Origin: Magicicada septendecula
Taxonomy: Eukaryota; Arthropoda; Insecta; Hemiptera; Cicadidae
Length of the DNA: 64,000 bases
Reading direction: 5' to 3'
Assembly: GCA_034769895.1 (NCBI GenBank)
Contig: CM068367.1
Span: 691,414,268 to 691,478,267, forward strand
Shown: positions 57,950-64,000 of the stretch, one piece after another
How the letters are laid out: every line of letters begins with the position of its first letter
Numbering within the stretch: position 1 is the stretch's first letter
The notes under the pieces: generated by a model
What the model was told of the DNA's origin: nothing
Databases searched by the model: none
Seen by the model: the letters and a program-made list of their open reading frames with translations, nothing else
Translations under genes and position numbers: made by a program

Positions 57950-58640
57950 TTTTGCTGAAATTAATGCAAAACTAAAATATCGTGGGTTACATTAATTATT
58001 TCACCGATTTTAGTTTAAAAATAAGTGTATTCTATGTGATGAATATTTGGCATGCAAATTAATTTCCGTGACCATTAATTAATGTGTGAGACCATAAACT
58101 TTTAATACAGTGTGTTAAATTAATGTGAAACTAAAACACTGTATCATGGGTGAACTTAATTGTTTCACTGTTTTTAAATTATGTATATATTTGTGTGATT
58201 ATCTGAAATGTGAATTTAACTTTCGCAACCGTTAATTAATGTGTGAGATCATAAACTTTTAATACAGTGTGTTAAAGTAATGTAAAACTAACACTGTATC
58301 ATGGGTGACATTAATTGTTTCACCTTTTCAAGTTTTAAAATCTGTACATTTTTGTGTGATGAATATTAAACATGCAGAATTAAATTTCTCGACCATTAAT
58401 GCAGGAGTAATTTGCTATAATTAATGTAAAACTAAAATACTGTATCATGGTTTGCATTAAATATTTCACTGCTTTTTGCTTTAAAATATGTATATTTTTG
58501 TGTGATGAATATTATACACGTGAGTTTAACTTAAGCGACCATTAATGCATGAGAAATTTGCTAAAATTATTGTAAAACTAAAAATACTGCGTGTCAAATT
58601 ACTTATATCACTCTTTAATATAATGCGAGTACTTTTATAT
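57950..58640. repeat. ~150-bp imperfect tandem repeat in the hAT 3' region
   Basis: Units with AATGTAAAACTAAAA, CTGTATCATGGG and TTAATTGTTTCAC recur near 57963, 58121, 58278, 58421 and 58566. Spacers contain GTGTGATGAATATT. This is about five copies with decay. Confidence 0.75.
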
Positions 58641-59339
58641 GATGAATATTATATATGAATTAATTTCTTCAATTATTATTAACAATCTACCTTTGTTGAT
58701 GATACACATAATTATCGCCACTCTATTGCTATTGGTTTGCTATGTATATAGGCTATATTAGCTTCCGATATTTATAGGTTCTCTAATATGTCAATTTTAG
58801 TTACATTTCAAATATTTTTCGGTTTATATTATGATGCCTTTTATATTAGAAGTCTGATTATAGACAACTAGCTTTTAAGCGCGAATTATCGGAACACTCT
58901 ACTGTGAGTTGAGTCAATGCGAGCGAGTGTCGTGTATCGTGTGCCATCCGCTGAGCCGTGGAACAGCTGTTGGCAACCTTACTCCCGAGTCCCGATGTGC
59001 CGTGAGTCGACACACTGTCTCGAGACAGTTCAATGAACTGATCCGCGTGTTCCGAGACAGCTCACTGACTCGCTTTTCCCAAGACTACTGTAGAGTTTGT
59101 GGAATTAAATCAAATAAAATTGGTAATTACATTAATTGAAAAGATGATTCTTAATAATAAAATAATTACTGTAACATTAATTAAGGGACTATTAGGGGGG
59201 GTAGTACAGAAAAAAAAAAATTTATTTTTTGGTTGGTATTTTGCATAATCAATGTTACGTTGGAGTAGTAATAATATTGTGAACATTATTCCATTTGTAT
59301 GAAATTTATATGATTAAACTGTAAGTAGATAGTAAGTTT

Positions 59340-59722
59340 ATATTATCAATTTGAGACCAAGCCAGTACTTTGCAAATAAAAGAACCAGTACTTTGAGAAT
59401 GAATCAGTATTACTAAGAGGATACAAATCAGTTGTGGATATGGAATAATGAAAGGCCTTTTATTGATATTTTACTCAAATGTTTCAGAGTCGGGTGATAC
59501 TGTTGCGGGTATCTGTCCGAGCTTATGGTGTTGGGATCTCGGACAGAGAAGTCCAGTAAGATCGGATGGGTGCTGCCGCAGCCGCCAGACTAGGGGGGTA
59601 AGTGCCCATGATTTTAGTAGGAAGTTCAGGGGGGTTGCGGCGCCATATCCTCACTGATCCTCTTAGGTTTTAGGCAATAAGAGTGTGTATGCTTCGGCAT
59701 CCAATCTCTTATTGGGGGGTAT
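59340..59722 (+). ncRNA. element C 3' RNA-like module
   Basis: Contains ATCAGTTGTGGATATGG, the acceptor-like TGTTTCAG|AG (59487), GGATCTC...GAGAAGTCC, CAGTAAGATC, the donor-like GGGTAAGT (59596-59603), CAGGGGGGTTGCGGC, CTGATCC and CTTAGG. The terminal hairpin 59675-59714 pairs CAATAAGAG with CTCTTATTG, and an inner ATGC/GCAT stem is capped by UUCG. The polypurine tract follows at once. Confidence 0.7.
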
Positions 59723-60740
59723 TGTAACGGTACAGAATTGTGGGCTACCCCAGTTTCAATTTTATTTCATATCAATTCAGATTTAATTTTAAATTGTTAA
59801 CTTTCACCTGTGAGGTGCCTCAGTACAACACAATGTTAGCATAAACAATGATGTCTAGACAACCAGACTAGACGTATTGCGTAACTGCCCCAGCAGCAGG
59901 CTTTGTGAATCACAGTATGCAGATTGTCACCACAGAAGCAACAGCCAACAGTAGTAAGCAGCAGCACACAGTACAGATCGTTAATTGAAAATAGTGGCCT
60001 CGGGCGTGCAAGATAGGCCTGAAGCAAAAGGGCCTATCTAATAAAAAACATAAAAAGTGTTCCATGCAATCTATGGCAGTACGGTCACACAGAAAAACGT
60101 AAGTGCCGTGGAGAAATTTTTAAAGTCGGCTATATTTATAAAAAATATATCAACTTATACATTTTTAAAGTTTTAAAGTAATGAGGTGAAGTAAGTAAAT
60201 ACCGACATAATAAGTTAAACTAAAACAGTTACGTGAGTGCGGTAGAACGATACGAGTGTACGACTAACTACAGGAACCCGCAACGGATGGGTAACATGTA
60301 CTGAACATTTTTATTAACAAAAAACCAGTACCATCTAAAATACAATTCAATAAATCCAAATTAAAACATTTTATTAATGAGATCTCTATAAGGGAATTAA
60401 AATAGTATGAGAGAGAGAGAGAGTGATGTAAAGTGCTGGTTACTAAAGTTATTATTAAGTTATTGTCATATTAGTCTATACTGAATGATTAAATGCCCAT
60501 GTATTCTTGTTTTATTATGAAAATTGTAGTGTAAAGTCCAAGTAAAAGGAGATAGTTCAGTTCAATAAAAGAAAGCAAATTTAGTAGAATCCTAAAAATG
60601 GGTGTTAGCGTGATTATTGAGTAACTGAAACCCAGATAACCTATTCTGCAGCTGATTTTTTCGTCTGTACGACCCTGGAGGAGTAACCCGAAGGTAAGAT
60701 AAGAGTTAATTATTAATTTGAATTATAATATATTGTTTCA
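59723..60740 (+). repeat. element C 3' LTR
   Basis: 1018 bp, the same ends as the 5' LTR. Differences include CAGGTCG versus CAGATCG and small indels. Confidence 0.93.
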
Positions 60741-60744
60741 GTAC

Positions 60745-61240
60745 ATATAACACATCCAACACCAACGTATCACAAATGAATTGAAAGCCACTACAAATAA
60801 AAATATCTATCTCTTATATAATATTACATTATATGTGAATTTAATACGTACAGTGTATAAAAATGATGATTGTGAAGAACATGCTAATGACAGATTCCCC
60901 ACATTTCGGGCGATTACTGTTTCACCAGCACTAATCGTGGCTTTGGACGACAATCAGCTGTGGGCAGAAATTGTAAAACTGACCATGGTTGGTTGCCCTT
61001 GAAATTGGTTAGAACTTGAAATTAACGGGGGGGGGGTGACTCAAAGGGAAATCCCCGGAACCATGGAACAGCGGCTATCACCCGTTCGCGTAGGAACAAG
61101 TAAAAGGGTGATAGACCCGTCTTAAGGTTGTAATTATGTAATCAATTATTATTATATATGAATTTTAAATGTAATGCAGAAGCAAGGACAGGAGACGACA
61201 AAATTCCTCCCTAATTTCAGTCCTTGTGGAAGCAACTGAA
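60745..61240 (+). other. sequence between elements C and D, unassigned
   Basis: A 73-codon frame (60781-61002) has no recognised content. A G10 tract is at 61027-61036. A hairpin pairs CTATCACCC (near 61075) with GGGTGATAG (near 61106). It may be the upstream interior of element D, into which C inserted, but no LTR, primer site or element frame was found to prove it. Confidence 0.4.
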
Positions 61241-61249
61241 CGCTACAGT

Positions 61250-64000
61250 CCAGGGGGGGCATAGTGTGTGTGGAAGGAGGTTGCTAGAATGGTAGTAACG
61301 TTTTAATGAATATTAAATACATTATGTTGATGATGTTGATCATAAAAGATAATTAGATAATTTCATATTGAAGTAAGAATTATTATGATACTGAAAGATA
61401 ATTAACAATTTTAAGCAGATAATATGTTTTAATGTAGTTGATTTAAATGTGTTTTGTTATCTATAAGAGTTATTAATGAATGTGATTGTTTTGAAATATT
61501 ATGGCATTCATATAAGGATTTATACTTCTTCTTGTAAAATGGGAAAGGCTTAATTATTATCGATTGGAATCGAAAATTTTATAAATATTTTGGGAGTGAA
61601 GTAAGAGAATGAAATGTCTATATAAGAAATCTTGTATTCATATTGTTACATGACATTTTTACCATGGCCTAGTAACATAATATACTATGATTATATTAGT
61701 AAAAAGTACCAAGAGACATAAGATTTTTAAGAAAGACTTGATGGAACATGATTTATTTTAATTGTTTATTGTATGTTGTGTTTATAACACTAATGTTATT
61801 CTTAACAAGAAAGTACCAAAATCATAGTCAGAGATTTCTGTAAAACTAGGCATATTGAGCTTAGTCATTTAAGTTATATGAATAAGAATTTCTATTAAAA
61901 TAATAAGGAAACAATGTCAGTTTATGTTAAAAGATTACTAAATGTATAAAATAAATTTAAGAAAGTGAAAGGTACAAAAAGAAATAATAATAAATAAGTT
62001 TGGAACAAAAATAATAAAAAAGTGTAAATCATTAACTCAAGAAATATAGAACAGAAAATAGTCAAGAGTGGTGTCTAAATGATCAGTGTTTCATCAGAAG
62101 ATCAAAGAAACAAATAAAGTGAAGATTAAAGCTCTTATAAAAAAAGGTATATCCTTTTAAAGAAAATGACATATAAAATAGTAAAAGTTTGTTTATATTA
62201 TTCTTATGATGTCACCAGGGTGACATAAAAATGTTACTTGGAAACCAAGGAGATAGCTGATATAGGCCTTAGCAACTAATATGTTAATAAAATAGAAAAG
62301 AGTATTATTGGCATCTGAATGAAGAAAGGTTGATTTTAAAACAACTCATAGTGACTAAAGTAAATTATAATATATGTTATATCAGTGCATCTCAATAAAA
62401 ACAATTAAATAATTATCTTTATCAAGATTAAAATAGAAGAAGGAAGTGCTACAGGACTCTACAGAATTAAACCAGGACATCTCTGAAGAAATTGGATCAA
62501 TTGACAGGGAGAGAAGTATTTTTGATCTAAAATTAATCTGAACCATTCCCTGTTAAGCCTAGACTAAAGGTTTCAAAGATATTGAGTACACTTTTCATAA
62601 AACCCATTTCTGAACTTCCATTGAGAACAATATTAATTAATATTATGGACATAAGCATCAAAAAACCAATGATGTATAGTGTTAATATAATCTAAAGCTA
62701 ATTAAGTCTAAAAAACATTTTAATAACCTAACCTATACACTGAACTTTTTTACACTCTTTATATAATCCTTTTAAGACACATTGTGACTATTTCTAATCA
62801 TATGTATTTTGGTACTTTCCCTATCAAAACTGTTGTTATATCGTAGCCAAAAGGACCTACTTAACACATTATAATTGTATTTTATTCATTAAATATAAAA
62901 TATGAAATGTTTATGCCTGAGGTATAAGAGTTACTGCTGCCACTCTGAGCATATTAAAATACAGCTGGCCAAACTTTGTTAAGAATTATATTTGACATTT
63001 AAAACAAGTTAAAGAATAAATAAAGGATTTGAGTTTACAAAATACAGAAAAAGGTGTATTCGTTTCTTATTTCATGAATACAAAATGGGTATGATATACT
63101 GAACAAGATATCTGATACTGTGAGTTGACTTCAGTAATTAGATTAAGTTGGCAACACTCATCATTTGAAAGTCTTAGCAGATTTTTTTTATATGTTTTGA
63201 TGAGCACAAGTTATCATATTCATTGCTGAAAGAAAAGATTAAAAGAGAGTTAATTACAGAATAAAGAAACCATATATTATTTAAATAAATTTTAATAAAC
63301 ATTTATTATTGATATTTCACCAATAAATTTTATTTGCAAACGGTGATTGCAAATTGGCGCTCAACAAACATCCCCCTGAACAGATACTCATCCTTAATTT
63401 AATATTAACAAAGTATATACAAATAATAACCGAGTTAAACAAGATACAAATTCTGACAAATAACCCATAGATTCGATTCTAGATGTAACAAATTGGCTAT
63501 CCCAATAGTGAGGTTAAATAACATACAATTTAGAAAGTACGATTATTAGATTTGTACAAAATGTACGAGAGTAACACACGAAGACACGTTACAATATATG
63601 TATTATATGTGTTAGGAGTTAAGGAAAAAACCAGTGCTTCTTAACGCAAACCAGTACATAGCTAAGGGGAAACAGATCAGTTAGGGATATGGTATTATAC
63701 GAGGCCACTATTTGATTGGTAATTTGATGTTTCAGAGTTTGGTGATGCTGTGGCGGCGGTCCTGAGCTGGCCAGCGCGTCAGAGCAGGAGCGTTAAGTGC
63801 CTGACTGGCCTTGCGGTGTTGGGATCTCGAGAGAGAAGTCCAGTAAGGTCATTCAGGTACAGTCACAGTCACTGGACCAGGGGTAAGTAACTATTTTTTT
63901 TATATAAACCATACAGGGGGTTGTGGCAACATATCCTGGCTGATCCCTTTAGGAAGTATGAATGTGTCAATGAGAGTTTTTATGCTTCGTCATAAAACCT
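61250..64000 (+). mobile_element. element D: 3' part of a fourth family member (runs off the window)
   Basis: CAGGGGGGGCATAGTGTGTG at 61251 matches element B near 34457-34475. About 2.3 kb of AT-rich non-coding sequence follows, then the family 3' module. No coding frame is present. The 3' LTR should begin just beyond 64000. Confidence 0.7.
63625..64000 (+). ncRNA. element D 3' RNA-like module (hairpin cut by window end)
   Basis: Has AAACCAGT repeats, ATCAGTTAGGGATATGG, TGTTTCAG|AG (63735), GGATCTC...GAGAAGTCC, CAGTAAGGTC, GGGTAAGT (63881-63888), CAGGGGGTTGTGGC, CTGATCC and TTTAGG. The left hairpin arm CAATGAGAGTTTTTATG, a TTCG loop and the first bases of the right arm (CATAAAA) are visible before the edge. 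Confidence 0.7.

Larger units (their letters stand above)
53895..59087 (+). mobile_element. hAT transposon inside element C
   Basis: Flanked by a perfect 8-bp duplication CTGTAGAG (53887-53894 and 59088-59095), the hallmark of hAT. Ends are inverted TAGTCTTGG. Subterminal sequence at both ends repeats GTCTCGAGACA and GAGTCGACACA motifs, probably transposase-binding sites. The transposase is decayed. Confidence 0.92.
50650..60740 (+). mobile_element. element C: LTR element related to A and B, with a hAT insertion
   Basis: LTRs at 50650-51671 and 59723-60740, flanked by the 4-bp duplication GTAC (50646-50649 and 60741-60744). The internal region holds a tRNA-Lys primer site, the frameshifted element frame, a hAT transposon (53895-59087) and the conserved 3' module with polypurine tract ATTGGGGGGTAT. 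The LTRs differ by roughly 1-2% by eye, so it is older than B. Confidence 0.92.

Overview
This is an AT-rich piece of an animal nuclear genome, most likely an insect. Three facts point that way: a spliced DENN-domain gene runs through most of it, its one visible intron between adjacent coding exons spans 23 kb, and nearly everything else is transposable elements of arthropod type (Ty3/gypsy, Penelope-like, hAT, Tigger/pogo, piggyBac, mariner, MITEs). I cannot name the species. No bacterial-style operons, tRNA or rRNA genes were seen.

Layout. 1-11230: a nearly complete Ty3/gypsy retrotransposon on the minus strand with intact gag and pol, a -1 frameshift signal between them, and very long LTRs (the 3' LTR runs off the left edge). 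11258-12382: a TIR element built around five ~160-bp tandem repeats. 14136-17290: decayed piggyBac, gypsy and mariner fragments. 17623-25171: a composite of three LTRs in mixed orientation ('element A'). 25390-25513, 26057-26305 and 49404-49593: three consecutive coding exons of a DENND2-like gene on the minus strand. Inside its large intron lie a candidate LTR (27447-28055), a hairpin with two hammerhead-ribozyme-like motifs (28388-28779), a Tigger transposon (30134-38624) interrupted by 'element B' (30630-36672), a long perfect palindrome (39732-39860), and a gypsy relic (41258-45916) interrupted by a Penelope-like element (41371-43261). To the right, 'element C' (50650-60740) is interrupted by a hAT transposon (53895-59087) and sits beside the 3' part of a fourth relative, 'element D' (61250-64000, runs off the edge).

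The most interesting content is the A/B/C/D family. These are LTR retrotransposons with 4-bp target duplications, tRNA-primed PBS sites and G-rich polypurine tracts, but no pol. A, B and C carry one conserved ~360-residue reading frame (intact in B, frameshifted in A and C) with an N-terminal coiled coil and a C-terminal domain I do not recognise. All four share a 3' RNA-like module of ~330 nt, which ends in a hairpin abutting the polypurine tract. The hairpin sequence differs between members while pairing is kept, and three of the four have a UUCG loop. Element B has almost identical LTRs, so it moved recently and must have borrowed reverse transcriptase and integrase in trans. Splice-donor-like sites in the LTRs and a splice-acceptor-like site at the start of the 3' module suggest a spliced RNA product. 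All of this rests on reading the sequence by eye; no searches were run.
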